Counted from the stretch's first letter, positions 26,302 through 38,236 are shown. The stretch: 64,000 nucleotides of DNA from Mesorhizobium sp. AR02 (GCF_024746835.1 NZ_CP080531.1:2418001-2482000), one strand, 5' to 3'. Program-made: numbers and translations. The notes: generated by a model from the sequence alone, not told the origin.

Positions 26302-27617
26302 TTCTTGTTTCCTCCGAGATTGAGAGACGGGGTCTCTTGCGACGGCCGCTTTGCCGCGGCCGTTTCCTTGCGCGCCGCTAGCCCGCCGGGCAGGCGCAGA
26401 TAGGCCAGGAGATCACCGGCATTGCGCTCCTGCACGAGCACGGTGCCGATGATGATCATCCCCTTCAGCACCAGCTGAAGGTTCGAATTGATGTTGTGGA
26501 GCTGCAATATGTTGGAGAGCAGCCCGAAGATCAGCACGCCGCAGAACGTGCCGGTCAGGCTGCCGCGTCCGCCCATCAGGCTGGTGCCGCCGATGACCAC
26601 GGCAGCGATGGCGTCGAGCTCCAGCCCGGCGCCGGCATCGGGCTTGCCTTGCCGGTACTGGGCCACATAGAGCACCGCGGCGATGCCGGCGAGCAGGCCG
26701 GAGATGGCATAGGTGGCGATCTTGACGCGGCCGGCGGCGATGCCGGAAAGCCGGGCCGCCTCCTCATTGCCGCCGATGGCATAGACGTAGCGGCCGAACG
26801 GCGTGAAGCGCAGCACCGCGCCGTAGATCAGGATAGCACCGAGGAAGAACAGGCCGGGCATCGGGATGACGCCGAACACCAGTGAGCGCAGCATCTCGAA
26901 ATCGGCGGTGGCGTTCGAGCCGGTGTAGACCGGCAGCACGGCATTGTTCTGCCCGGCGGTGAGCCTGGCGATGCCGAGTGCCGTCACCATCATCGCCAGG
27001 GTGACGATGAAGGGCTGCAGCCGCCCGGCAACGATGATGAAGCCATTGATGGCGCCGAACAGCAGGCCGACGCAGGGCGCCACCAGCAGCACGCCGAGCA
27101 CGCCGAATTTGGGTTCGATCTGCGGCAGCAGATACCACAGGGAAAGACAGCACAGGACCACGCCGACGATGGCCGGCGTGACCAGGCCACGAACATTGTC
27201 CACCCGGGCATCGCGCGCGGCTGCGTCGGGGCCGGCCCGGGATTTTTCGAGATTGAGGAAGATGAAGCGGGTGACGACGAAGCCGAGGCAAAGCGCCACC
27301 AGCGCGACGGTCGGCACGCCCAGTACGACACCTGGCGTCACGCCCGGAACCGTCAGCAGCATGGCGCAGACCACCGAGCAGATAGCCATCAGCGAGCCGA
27401 CGGAGAGGTCGATGCCGCCAGTGATGATCACCGCCGTCATGCCGGTGGCGATCAGCCCGGTGGTCGACACCTGGCGCAGCACGTCGAGCAGATTGCCATA
27501 GGACAGGAAGATGTTGTTGCCCTTCGAGCTCACCGGCGAGCCCAGCACGCCGATCAGGAAGATGGCGATCAGGCCCCAATAGAGTTTTGTGCGGGACAGG
27601 AGTTTCAGGGCAGTCAT
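26298..27617 (-). CDS. Sugar ABC transporter permease (RbsC family, extended)
   Basis: The protein has the RbsC core: TTGLIATGMTAVIITGGIDLSVGS in two motif pieces, GAINGFIIVAGRLQPFIVTL and the C-terminal GGRGSLTGTFCGV. At 439 residues it is about 110 longer than Escherichia coli RbsC, because a segment of roughly residues 110-175 (around NLEKSRAGPDAAARD, plus an extra membrane span) is inserted after the fourth helix. It overlaps both neighbours by 4 bp and should dimerise as the membrane channel. Confidence 0.9.
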   Translation of the reverse strand: MTALKLLSRTKLYWGLIAIFLIGVLGSPVSSKGNNIFLSYGNLLDVLRQVSTTGLIATGMTAVIITGGIDLSVGSLMAICSVVCAMLLTVPGVTPGVVLGVPTVALVALCLGFVVTRFIFLNLEKSRAGPDAAARDARVDNVRGLVTPAIVGVVLCCLSLWYLLPQIEPKFGVLGVLLVAPCVGLLFGAINGFIIVAGRLQPFIVTLAMMVTALGIARLTAGQNNAVLPVYTGSNATADFEMLRSLVFGVIPMPGLFFLGAILIYGAVLRFTPFGRYVYAIGGNEEAARLSGIAAGRVKIATYAISGLLAGIAAVLYVAQYRQGKPDAGAGLELDAIAAVVIGGTSLMGGRGSLTGTFCGVLIFGLLSNILQLHNINSNLQLVLKGMIIIGTVLVQERNAGDLLAYLRLPGGLAARKETAAAKRPSQETPSLNLGGNKK

Positions 27618-29242
27618 GCGGCTGGTCTCGATAGGGTCCGGCGCGGGGCGGCGAGGCGCATGATGGCCTCTTCGCTCGCGGCGTCGCGGGAAAGAATGCC
27701 GGTCTGGCGGCCATCAGCCATCACCAGGATGCGATCCGAAAGATGCAGCAATTCCGGCAATTCGGAACTGATGACGGCGATGGCGAGCCCATCGCGCGCC
27801 AGCTGGAAGATGAGGTCGTAGATCTCGCGCTTGGCACCGACATCGATGCCGCGCGTCGGCTCGTCGAGCAACAGCACCCGTGGCCTCGTCGCCAGCCACT
27901 TGCCGATGACGACCTTCTGCTGGTTGCCGCCCGACAGCGTGCCGGCGGGCTGGTCGATGTCCCGGCAACGGATGCCGAGTGCCTTGACCGCCTGTCGCGC
28001 CAGCCCCTGTTCGCCGGCCAGCGAGCGGATGCCGAAGCGTGCCAGAGACCCGACCAGCGGCAGTGCCACATTGTCCGTGATCGAGGCCTGCAGATGCAGG
28101 CCTTGCGTCTTGCGGTCCTCGGTGACCAGCGCGATGCCCAGCCGCCTGGCGTCGCGGGGCGAGCGGATATTCACGGGCAGGCCGTCGAGCCGGATCTCGC
28201 CACCGGTCCGGCCGTCGCTGGAGCCGAAGATCGCTTCCATGATCTCGGTGCGGCCTGAGCCCAAAAGGCCGCCTATGCCGAGGATTTCACCGGCGGCAAG
28301 ATCGAAGCTGACCCCTTCGATCACCTGCCGCCAACCATGGCGGTCGGGCTTCGACAGCGACAGATTGCTGACCGAAAGCACGGTTTGGCCGTCGGGCTCC
28401 CGCTCGTCTTGGGAGGATGCGAGCAGGTCCCGTCCGACCATCGCCGAAATGATGGCATTCTCGTCGAGCTCGGCCATCGGCCGCGTCAACACGTGGCGCC
28501 CGTCACGGAACACCGTGACGCGGCCGGCCAGATGCATGACCTCGTCGATGCGATGCGAGATGTAGACGATGGCGACGCCGCTGTCGGCAAGCTGGCGGAT
28601 GATGCGGAACAGCCGCTGGCATTCGGCCGGCGACAGTGCCGAGGTCGGCTCATCCATGATCAGGATGCGCGCCGACATCGACAGCGCCTTGGCGATTTCG
28701 ACCAGCTGCTGTTCGCCGACGCGCAAGGCGCCGACGCGGGCTTCAGGATCGAGTTCGATGCCGAGCCGCTGCAGCAAGGCGCCCGCGGCACGGCTGCTCG
28801 CCTTGCGGTCGACGATCAGCCCGGCGATCAGTTTCTCGCGTCCAAGGAAGATGTTGTCGGCGACGCTGAGTTCCGGCACCAGGTTGAGCTCCTGGTGGAT
28901 GATGGCGATGCCGGCATCCTCGGCCTCGCGTACGCCGGCGAAGCTGACCGGCCTTCCATCGACGCTGACCGTGCCTTCGTAGCCGGTGTAGACGCCGGAC
29001 AGGATCTTCATCAGCGTCGACTTGCCGGCGCCGTTCTCGCCCATCAGGGCATGGACCTCGCCACGCCGCAATTCGAAGCCGACATCGACCAGAGCGGCAA
29101 TGCCGCCGAAGCTCTTGGAAATGCGCTCGGCGCTCAGGACGACATCGGAACGGTCCGCCGCCGCGGCATGCCCATGGGCGATGGGACCTCTGTGCTCCAT
29201 GACAATGGCGGCCTCCCTTCCGTCGTCGTCAATTTCATCCAA
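27614..29242 (-). CDS. Sugar ABC transporter ATPase with two nucleotide-binding domains (RbsA family)
   Basis: Two ABC domains are fused in 542 residues. The first has Walker A GENGAGKST and Walker B LIMDEPTSALS. The second has a degenerate Walker A (GGLLGSGRTEIMEA), signature LSGGNQQKV and Walker B LLLDEPTRGIDVG, the usual RbsA/MglA arrangement. The first ATG at 29242 is used; a second at 29200 would drop 14 residues and may be the real start. It opens the sugar transporter operon, divergent from the LacI gene, with an operator core 11 bp before its start. Confidence 0.92.
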   Translation of the reverse strand: MDEIDDDGREAAIVMEHRGPIAHGHAAAADRSDVVLSAERISKSFGGIAALVDVGFELRRGEVHALMGENGAGKSTLMKILSGVYTGYEGTVSVDGRPVSFAGVREAEDAGIAIIHQELNLVPELSVADNIFLGREKLIAGLIVDRKASSRAAGALLQRLGIELDPEARVGALRVGEQQLVEIAKALSMSARILIMDEPTSALSPAECQRLFRIIRQLADSGVAIVYISHRIDEVMHLAGRVTVFRDGRHVLTRPMAELDENAIISAMVGRDLLASSQDEREPDGQTVLSVSNLSLSKPDRHGWRQVIEGVSFDLAAGEILGIGGLLGSGRTEIMEAIFGSSDGRTGGEIRLDGLPVNIRSPRDARRLGIALVTEDRKTQGLHLQASITDNVALPLVGSLARFGIRSLAGEQGLARQAVKALGIRCRDIDQPAGTLSGGNQQKVVIGKWLATRPRVLLLDEPTRGIDVGAKREIYDLIFQLARDGLAIAVISSELPELLHLSDRILVMADGRQTGILSRDAASEEAIMRLAAPRRTLSRPAA

Positions 29243-29251
29243 ACGCTAATC

Positions 29252-29263
29252 TAAACGTTTCGA
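29252..29263. promoter_or_regulatory. Putative LacI-family operator 1 (AAACGTTT core)
   Basis: TAAACGTTTCGA holds the palindromic core AAACGTTT at 29253-29260, close to the start of the sugar transporter operon. The same core recurs at 29360-29367. Two equal half-palindromes flanking the divergent promoters fit a LacI-type repressor with possible looping. Confidence 0.6.
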
Positions 29264-29357
29264 TGCTGTCAAGCCACCATCTGATAGTGCAGGATTGACC
29301 CTTTTCAATTCTTGCGAAAAACCTTGATATTCCGTAGGTATAGCGAACAAACACCGG

Positions 29358-29369
29358 CGAAACGTTTCG
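29358..29369. promoter_or_regulatory. Putative LacI-family operator 2 (CGAAACGTTTCG)
   Basis: A perfect 12-bp palindrome ends 3 bp before the ATG of the LacI-family gene, where bound repressor would block translation-start-proximal transcription. It shares the AAACGTTT core with the site at 29252-29263. The CpG centre and length are typical of LacI/GalR operators. Confidence 0.65.
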
Positions 29370-29372
29370 AAA

Positions 29373-30440
29373 ATGGCAGCATCCAAGCGGACGAGACAGC
29401 GGAAATCGACGGCGCCGACCATGCTGCATGTGGCCGAAGCCGCGCGTGTCTCGGTCGCCACCGTGTCGGCGCTGATCAACGGCACGGCGACCGTCAGCCC
29501 AGAACTCAGCCAGCGCATCGAACAGGCGATCCGCGATATCGGCTACAAGCGCAATGCGATCGCCCGCAGCCTGAAGATGGGCACGACGCGCACCATCGGG
29601 CTGACCGTGCCGCACATCACCAATCCGTTCTTCACCGATGTCGTCTCGGTCATTCAGCAGGCCTTCGACCGCGCTGGCTATGCCGTCATGCTGTGCTGCA
29701 CGGATGAGGATCTGAACACCCAAGACGACCAGATCCGGCTGCTGCTCGACCGCATGGTCGACGGGCTGATCGTGGCGCGTGTCGGCGATGGCGCCATCCT
29801 CAAGCGGATCGTCGACGACGCCAATGTGCCGGTGGTGCTTCTCGATCGCGTCTGCGACGGCGTCGACACCGATACGGTGGTGCTCGACAACCAGCGCGCG
29901 GTGTTCGACGCCATCACCTATCTGATCAATCTCGGCCATCGACGCATAGGCTACATCACCGGCACGTCTGATATTTCGCCGATGCATGACCGCATGACCG
30001 GGTATCGCGAGGCGCTTCACGCCGCCGGCCTGCCGGTGGCCGAGGAGTTGGTCCGCTCCGGCAATTTCCATGAGATCGACGGCTACAACGCGACCATGCA
30101 GCTGCTTTCGTCGCATGACCGGCCAAGCGCGATCTTCTCGGCCAACAACCCGATGGTGATCGGCACCATGAAGGCGATCCGCGACATCGGCCTGTCCTGC
30201 CCCGAAGATATTTCGGTTGCCTGCTTCGATGATTTTCCCTGGTCCGACGTGTTCCAGCCGCAGCTGACCACCGTGGCACAGCCGGTACAGGCGATCGGCG
30301 AACAGGCGGCCAATCTGCTGCTCGACCGCCTCGCCGGCAACCGGGATGCGCCACCGCGCAAACTCGTGCTCAAGGGCCGGTTGATGATCCGCAACTCGTG
30401 TCGGCCGCTGGGGGCAATTGCGCAGAGCGCGAGTGCCTAG
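29373..30440 (+). CDS. LacI-family transcriptional regulator
   Basis: The N-terminal helix-turn-helix reads LHVAEAARVSVATVSALIN, then the hinge helix follows YKRNAIARSLK. The effector domain begins TIGLTVPHITNPFF and continues with MVDGLIVAR and RRIGYITG, as in sugar-responsive LacI/GalR proteins, 355 residues in all. It is divergent from the RbsA-type operon with two shared operators, so it very probably represses that operon and itself until the imported sugar binds. Its TAG stop lies inside a palindromic repeat. Confidence 0.92.
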   Translation: MAASKRTRQRKSTAPTMLHVAEAARVSVATVSALINGTATVSPELSQRIEQAIRDIGYKRNAIARSLKMGTTRTIGLTVPHITNPFFTDVVSVIQQAFDRAGYAVMLCCTDEDLNTQDDQIRLLLDRMVDGLIVARVGDGAILKRIVDDANVPVVLLDRVCDGVDTDTVVLDNQRAVFDAITYLINLGHRRIGYITGTSDISPMHDRMTGYREALHAAGLPVAEELVRSGNFHEIDGYNATMQLLSSHDRPSAIFSANNPMVIGTMKAIRDIGLSCPEDISVACFDDFPWSDVFQPQLTTVAQPVQAIGEQAANLLLDRLAGNRDAPPRKLVLKGRLMIRNSCRPLGAIAQSASA

Positions 30441-30566
30441 AGCAGTTCACCGTTTCACGGAAACGGCGAACCGCTCTAACTCTTTGTTTTGACGCAATTC
30501 CCAAGGGAAAGCGCTATGCGCTTTTTCCCGGGAAAACCGTTACATACTTTTCCTGGAATTGCTCTA
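30438..30566. repeat. Composite palindromic repeat filling a convergent gap
   Basis: The first part, 30438-30478, has 19-base arms around the loop ACG with two mismatches (TAGAGCAGTTCACCGTTTC and its partner). The second part runs to 30566 and holds an outer pair GCAATTCC/GGAATTGC with an inner GGGAAAGCGC/GCGCTTTTTCCC hairpin. A related copy is at 36310-36371. The outermost TAG and CTA triplets are the stop codons of the LacI gene and of the convergent phosphatase gene. Rhizobial genomes carry many such elements; here it may also end transcription on both strands. Confidence 0.7.
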
Positions 30567-31358
30567 AACCGGGAACACCTTGGAACAAAGCGCCTGCAGC
30601 TTCGAAAAGACACCCTTGCCGCCCGTGATGACCTGTGTTCCGCTCTGCAGCACCGTCTTTGGGTCTGCCTTCAGAACGGTGCCGCCGGCCTCCTCGATCA
30701 ACAGCATGCCGGCCAGGCAGTCCCAGGCGTTCATATGTTCTTCGACATAGCCAAGCAGCCGGCCCGAGGCCACATAGGCCAACATCAGGGCGCCGGACGC
30801 GTTGCGGAAGAAGACGCCGCCTTCGGCCAGGATACTGCTGATCAGCACGGCGATATTCTCGGCCTCGGCCCGGTTCGAGAATCCGGTCCCCACCGAGCCC
30901 TCTTCCAGGCTGGTCGCCGCGCTTGCCTTGATCGGCCTGCCGTTGACGAAGGCGCCGCCGCCGAGCCTGCCGTGGAAGGTTTCGCCGGTCGATGGCTCGT
31001 GAATGACGCCGACGACCGTCTCCCCGTCCCGGGCGCAAGCGATCACCACGCACCAGGCCGGAATGCCGCGCACGAAATTGGCGGTGCCGTCGATGGGATC
31101 GATGACCCAGACATAGCCGGTCGCGCCAGCGACCGAGGCATGTTCCTCGCCGACGATGCCGTCTTCCGGATAGTCGGCTGCGATGGCCGCGCGGATGAAC
31201 AGCTCGACCTCGCGGTCGGCTTGCGAGACCAGGTCCTGATGGCCCTTGCTCTCGATGGTCAGGCTTTCCAGATCGCGGAAATATTTGAGCCCGAGTTCGC
31301 CCGCCCGCCGCGCCAGATCGATGGCAAACTGCGTGCGGGCGTCAAGATCATGTGTCAC
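30564..31358 (-). CDS. Inositol monophosphatase family protein
   Basis: Starting at the GTG at 31358 gives 264 residues, the usual size; a longer frame to 31499 would run into the next gene and adds an arginine-rich stretch unlike the family. The metal-binding motifs are present: EEH in VGEEHAS, VIDPIDGTANFVRGIP and AWDCLAGMLLIEEAGG. The enzyme removes phosphate from inositol-1-phosphate or a related sugar phosphate with magnesium. Candidates include myo-inositol synthesis, NADP phosphatase or histidinol phosphatase roles; motifs do not decide. It lies downstream of the luciferase-like gene in the same direction. Confidence 0.85.
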   Translation of the reverse strand: MTHDLDARTQFAIDLARRAGELGLKYFRDLESLTIESKGHQDLVSQADREVELFIRAAIAADYPEDGIVGEEHASVAGATGYVWVIDPIDGTANFVRGIPAWCVVIACARDGETVVGVIHEPSTGETFHGRLGGGAFVNGRPIKASAATSLEEGSVGTGFSNRAEAENIAVLISSILAEGGVFFRNASGALMLAYVASGRLLGYVEEHMNAWDCLAGMLLIEEAGGTVLKADPKTVLQSGTQVITGGKGVFSKLQALCSKVFPV

Positions 31359-31440
31359 GGGAAAGCTCGCTCTTGCCTCTGGAGGCTCCGCACTTAGCAG
31401 AGCATCGCTACCGGCAAAAGGACCCGGCGAGACACAAACG

Positions 31441-34515
<3,075 letters not shown>

Positions 34516-34658
34516 GGTCGCCCTCAAGCCCGCGCCCCTCAGCGCGGCAATTACCTGGATGAAAACGCAGACTCCGGGCGCGGGTTCCATGAGCCGGCTT
34601 CGAAGCCGGGCCGGATGGCAGCAGGAAATCAGCGGTTGGGCAGCGCTTCGATCGAAAT

Positions 34659-34675
34659 ATTACACCGCATGTAAT
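34659..34675. promoter_or_regulatory. Inverted repeat ATTACA-N5-TGTAAT
   Basis: A perfect 6-bp dyad with a 5-bp spacer in the divergent region between the AI-2E-family gene (start 34515) and the next gene (start 34793). AT-rich for this genome and placed like an operator. No regulator can be assigned. Nothing else stands out in the 277-bp gap. Confidence 0.3.
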
Positions 34676-34792
34676 TGAGACCATGCCTTCGAGGGGCTTA
34701 GTGGATGGGGACTTTCGCGATGCAACACTGTCGTAGGGCATCCGCGAAGGTGTGCGTGCAATCAGAAACTGATCTTGCAAGAGGATGTTACA

Positions 34793-35347
34793 ATGCAGAG
34801 ATTCACCCTTCAGACGATCGAGTCTGCGCCGGAACAATCCAGGCCGACGCTGAAAGCCTTGGCAGAGCGATTTGGTTTTCTTCCGAATGTGATGGCGACG
34901 ATGGCGAACAATCCGGTTCTTCTCAATGGATTCGCCGGCAGCTTCGGCAGCTTTCACGGTGGCAGCTTCGACGAGATCGAAAAGCAGGTGCTGCTGCTGA
35001 CCAACGCCGTCACGATCAAATGCCCCTGGACCGTTGCCGCCCATTCGACGTTCGCCATCGAAGACGGGATCGCCGAGAGCGAAGTCTTGGCGATCCGGGC
35101 GGGCAGGCTGCCGAGCGATCCCAGATATGCGGCGCTGTCGGCACTGACAAAGGCGCTGATCGAGACCAGGGGAAACGTGAGCGACGCCGATATCGACGCG
35201 TTTACATCGGCGGGCTATTCGAAGGCCCAGATCCTGGAAGTCGTGACCGGTATCGGCATTTCCACCATGGCGGCAACCACCACCAATATGGCTGGCACGC
35301 CGATCGAGGACCGTTTTCAGCCGCAGCTGTGGTCCGCGGCGGCCTGA
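34793..35347 (+). CDS. Carboxymuconolactone decarboxylase/AhpD-like protein missing one redox cysteine
   Basis: The ATG at 34793, preceded by GAGG, gives 184 residues. The family core AIEDGIAESEV and ALTKALIETRG matches AhpD-like proteins. The active-site region reads KCPWTVAAHS: cysteine 77 and histidine 84 are kept, but the second cysteine of the usual CxxC is threonine 80. A thiol peroxidase reduction cycle like AhpD's would therefore need another partner, or the protein has a different role. It is followed by a hairpin and an XRE regulator gene in the same direction. Confidence 0.85.
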   Translation: MQRFTLQTIESAPEQSRPTLKALAERFGFLPNVMATMANNPVLLNGFAGSFGSFHGGSFDEIEKQVLLLTNAVTIKCPWTVAAHSTFAIEDGIAESEVLAIRAGRLPSDPRYAALSALTKALIETRGNVSDADIDAFTSAGYSKAQILEVVTGIGISTMAATTTNMAGTPIEDRFQPQLWSAAA

Positions 35348-35353
35348 ACCAAT

Positions 35354-35394
35354 CGACATCGCATGGATTGGCTGACGCGATCCATGCGATGTCG
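35354..35394. promoter_or_regulatory. Perfect 15-bp inverted repeat after the AhpD-like gene
   Basis: CGACATCGCATGGAT and ATCCATGCGATGTCG are separated by 11 bp, starting 7 bp after the stop codon of the AhpD-like gene and ending about 55 bp before the XRE regulator start. It could be a factor-independent-like terminator, but no T tract follows, or an operator for the XRE regulator. The length and perfection make chance very unlikely. Confidence 0.6.
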
Positions 35395-35448
35395 GCTTCA
35401 TGCGCTGTCCGATCGCCATGTATGGTGCAGGTGGATTGCGAGGACCCC

Positions 35449-36279
35449 ATGAAATCGGCCGATCTCAAGACGAACATGACGCCGAACCTCGGCGTGCTTC
35501 TGCGCCACTGGCGTGATCTGCGTGGCCGAAGCCAGCTCGACCTGTCGCTCGATACCGGGATTTCGCAAAAGCAGATCAGCTTCGTCGAAAGCGGCCGCAG
35601 CGTTCCCGGCCGCCAGACCTTGATGGCCATCGCCCAGGCGCTCGACATCCCCTTGCGCGACCGCAACAATTTGCTGCTGGCGGCAGGCTACGCGCCGATG
35701 TTTTCCGAAGGTGCGTGGGACTCAGCCGAGATGACGGGTGTGACCAAAGCCCTGAAGCGCATGTTGCAACAGCACGAGCCCTTCCCGGCCTTGGTCATGG
35801 ATCGCTACTGGAACGTGCTGATGACCAACGATGCGGCGCCGCGCTTTTTCGGCTGCTTCATCGACATGGCCGCCCGCCAGGGACCGCGCAACATGCTGCA
35901 CCTGATGTTCGATCCCCAGGGCATGCGCCCGTTCGTCGCCAATTGGCCCGACGTGGCACGCAGTCTGTTCGAGCGTGTCTATCGTGAATCCATTGGCCGC
36001 GTCGTCGACGACAAGACAAAGGCATTGCTGGCGGAGCTGCTGGCCTATCCGGACGCGAAAAGTGAGTGGAAGAACCCCGTGGTGATCGGCTTCATGCCGA
36101 CCATTCCGCTTAGTTTCATCAAGGAGGACCGGGTTCTCAACTACTTCTCGATGGTCACCACAGTAGGCACGCCGCAAACCGTCGCCGCCCAGGAACTGCG
36201 CATCGAATGCATGTTCCCGGCGGACGAAGCGACCGAAATCCATCATGCGGAGTTTATGAAGGCCGCCGGCAGCCCATAA
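35449..36279 (+). CDS. XRE-family regulator with MmyB-like ligand-binding domain
   Basis: The ATG at 35449 follows GAGG at a suitable distance. Residues about 12-70 form an XRE helix-turn-helix: LRHWRDLRGRSQLDLSLDTGISQKQISFVESGR in successive motifs. The C-terminal half (EPFPALVMDRYWNVLMTNDAA and beyond) is the MmyB-like PAS-type domain that binds small ligands such as fatty acids in characterised members. Total 276 residues. It may control the AhpD-like gene upstream or itself through the perfect hairpin between them. Co-orientation rather than divergence is less common for this regulator type. Confidence 0.88.
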   Translation: MKSADLKTNMTPNLGVLLRHWRDLRGRSQLDLSLDTGISQKQISFVESGRSVPGRQTLMAIAQALDIPLRDRNNLLLAAGYAPMFSEGAWDSAEMTGVTKALKRMLQQHEPFPALVMDRYWNVLMTNDAAPRFFGCFIDMAARQGPRNMLHLMFDPQGMRPFVANWPDVARSLFERVYRESIGRVVDDKTKALLAELLAYPDAKSEWKNPVVIGFMPTIPLSFIKEDRVLNYFSMVTTVGTPQTVAAQELRIECMFPADEATEIHHAEFMKAAGSP

Positions 36280-36285
36280 ATGTGT

Positions 36286-36371
36286 AGCGGCGGGACGAGC
36301 CCGCCGCTCTACCTCTTGTTTTGCGCAATGCGGACGGAAAACCGTTTCACACTTTTCCTGCAATTGCTTCA
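36286..36371. repeat. Hairpin plus partial copy of the composite repeat
   Basis: 36286-36308 is a perfect 9-bp stem, AGCGGCGGG/CCCGCCGCT, around ACGAG, placed just after the XRE regulator stop and fit for termination. From 36310 the sequence matches the second part of the element at 30438-30566 (CTTGTTTTG, GGAAAACCGTT, CACTTTTCCTG). It ends at the stop codon of the convergent luciferase-like gene, as in the other copy. Confidence 0.6.
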
Positions 36372-37430
36372 GGCGACGGGCGCAGCCACCGCCGGAGCGG
36401 ATTTCGCGGTTTCCTTGCGCACGATCGGCGCCACTCTCGTGCCGTAGAGCTCGATCGCCTTCATGATCTTGGCGTGCGGCATGGTGCCGATCGCCATCTG
36501 CAGCAGAAAGCGGTCATTGTTGAAGATCCTGTGCTGGGCAACGATCTTCTCGGCCACCTGCTCCGGACTGCCGACGAACAGCGCGCCGTTGGGACCACGC
36601 GACTGGTCGAAATGCGCCCGCGATGTCGGGCCCCAGCCACGCTCACGGCCGATGCGGTTCATCACCTCGGCCTGCGGACCGTAGAAATCGTCGGCCGCCT
36701 GCTCGGTCGTCTCGGCAATGAAGCCGTGCACGTTGATGCTGGTGGCGAGACCGGCCGGATCACTGCCGGCGCGTTTGGCGGCTTCGCGGTAAAGGTCGAA
36801 CAGCGGCGCGAAGCGTGCCGGCTCGCCGCCGATGATGGCAAGCGCCAACGGCAGGCCGAGCGCGCCCGCGCGGGCGGCGGACTGTGGCGTCCCACCAATG
36901 GCGATCCAGACCGGCAGCCTGTCCTGGAAGGGTCGGGGATAGACGCCGCGATCGTTGATCGGTGCACGCAGATTGCCGGACCAGGTGACCTTCACCTGAT
37001 CGCGGATGGCGAGCAGCAGGTCGAGCTTTTCGGCGAAGAGCTCGTCATAGTCCTCGAGATTGTAGCCGAACAGCGGGAAGGATTCGATGAACGAACCGCG
37101 CCCGGCCATGATCTCGGCACGGCCGCCCGACAGAAGATCCAGCGTGGCGAACTGCTGGAACACGCGCACCGGATCGTCCGAGGAGAGTACGGTGACCGCG
37201 CTGGTCAGCTTGATGCGTTTCGAGCGCTCGGCAGCCGCCGCCAGGGCCACGACCGGCGCTGAGGCGGCATAATCGGGCCGGTGATGTTCGCCGAGACCGA
37301 AGACGTCGAGGCCGACCTGGTCGGCCAGTTCGACCTCCTCGATCAGGTTGCGCAGCCGCTCGTGCGGGCCGATGGCGCCGGGGCCGGGCTGTGGGCTGAC
37401 GTCGGCAAAAGTGTAGAGACCGAGTTCCAT
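36369..37430 (-). CDS. Luciferase-like flavin-dependent oxidoreductase
   Basis: A second LLM-class protein in the window, 353 residues. It starts [13 protein letters not shown] and shows [39 protein letters not shown] and [13 protein letters not shown], the usual FMN-dependent TIM-barrel segments. [17 protein letters not shown] lies in the flavin-phosphate region. It is only distantly similar to the enzyme at 31441 and is transcribed alone. The substrate is unknown. Upstream, 37431-37650 holds no gene I can support. Confidence 0.88.
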   Translation of the reverse strand: MELGLYTFADVSPQPGPGAIGPHERLRNLIEEVELADQVGLDVFGLGEHHRPDYAASAPVVALAAAAERSKRIKLTSAVTVLSSDDPVRVFQQFATLDLLSGGRAEIMAGRGSFIESFPLFGYNLEDYDELFAEKLDLLLAIRDQVKVTWSGNLRAPINDRGVYPRPFQDRLPVWIAIGGTPQSAARAGALGLPLALAIIGGEPARFAPLFDLYREAAKRAGSDPAGLATSINVHGFIAETTEQAADDFYGPQAEVMNRIGRERGWGPTSRAHFDQSRGPNGALFVGSPEQVAEKIVAQHRIFNNDRFLLQMAIGTMPHAKIMKAIELYGTRVAPIVRKETAKSAPAVAAPVA

Positions 37431-37650
37431 GTGATGTCATCCTGGTGTTGGTTTTTAGCGCTAGAGGTAGCGAGCGACCCGTCTTGCCGCCAGAGGGGCT
37501 AGCGGTGAACAGTGCATGTCGATTTCCAAGGGAAAGGCGTCTCCCGGCTGCAACATCGCGGAATTTCATGGCTGGCATACCGTTTTGGCGCTTGAACTCT
37601 CGGCATTCGCGCGTATGTAAGCCTCGCGAATTGACTTCAGGGAAGTGGAC

Positions 37651-38079
37651 TTGGCTATCTACAGGGAAAAAGACATTTTCGAGCGGCGCAATGCCGCGAA
37701 CGAGGCAAAGAAGGCGCTTCTGGAGCGCTTCAAGTCGAAGCCGGCGGCAGACGATCCTGCAGTCGTGGCACGACAGGCCGAACGCAAGGCAATCCTCGAG
37801 GCCCGCGAGATTCGCGAAGCTGAAAAGGCAAGGCTGAAGCAGGAAAAGCTGGCACGCGAGGCGGTCGAGAAGGCCGAACGCGAGGCAGCGGCCGAAGCGG
37901 CACGCATTGCGGCCGAAGAGGCGGCACAGGCCGAAGCGAAGATCAAGGAAGCCGAAGAGAACGAGCGCATCGCCCGTTTGCTGGCCGACGAAGCCGAACG
38001 CAAAGCAAAACGCGACGCACGCTATGCGGCGCGCAAGCAGCGCACCGGCAGAACGCCTCCAGGCTTCTCAGCCCGCTAA
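37651..38079 (+). CDS. Highly charged coiled-coil protein (DUF6481-like)
   Basis: The TTG at 37651 has AGGGA at the right distance; a GTG at 37645 lies too close to it. The 142-residue product begins AIYREKDIFERRNAANEAKKALLERF and is then almost entirely alanine, glutamate, lysine and arginine, a long single helix or coiled coil up to about residue 125, ending in RTPPGFSAR. This matches short proteins common in Rhizobiales with no known function. No membrane or signal segment. Confidence 0.75.
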   Translation: MAIYREKDIFERRNAANEAKKALLERFKSKPAADDPAVVARQAERKAILEAREIREAEKARLKQEKLAREAVEKAEREAAAEAARIAAEEAAQAEAKIKEAEENERIARLLADEAERKAKRDARYAARKQRTGRTPPGFSAR

Positions 38080-38236
38080 CGCCTTAGCGGCCAAGCTTCG
38101 AAATTTGGAATCAGGGTCGCCTTGCAGCGGCCCTGAGGGCGTTTGCGTGAAAGCAAGGCTTTGAGCCTCTCCGAGGCAGGTCGCGCCAGCGGCCGCGCCC
38201 TCGGGCCAAGTCCGAGGGGCCGACTCTTGGACGCAT

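Noticed and set aside
27614..29242. Frameshifted second ATPase domain because of a degenerate Walker A
   Set aside because: RbsA-type proteins normally have a degenerate second Walker A; the frame is intact.
34705..35448. In-frame extension upstream of the XRE regulator start
   Set aside because: It overlaps the AhpD-like gene and the perfect hairpin, and its sequence is not helix-turn-helix-like; a start with ribosome site exists at 35449.
37514..37618. Possible 34-residue gene before the charged coiled-coil gene
   Set aside because: An ATG at 37514 opens a short frame, but there is no ribosome site and no recognisable feature.
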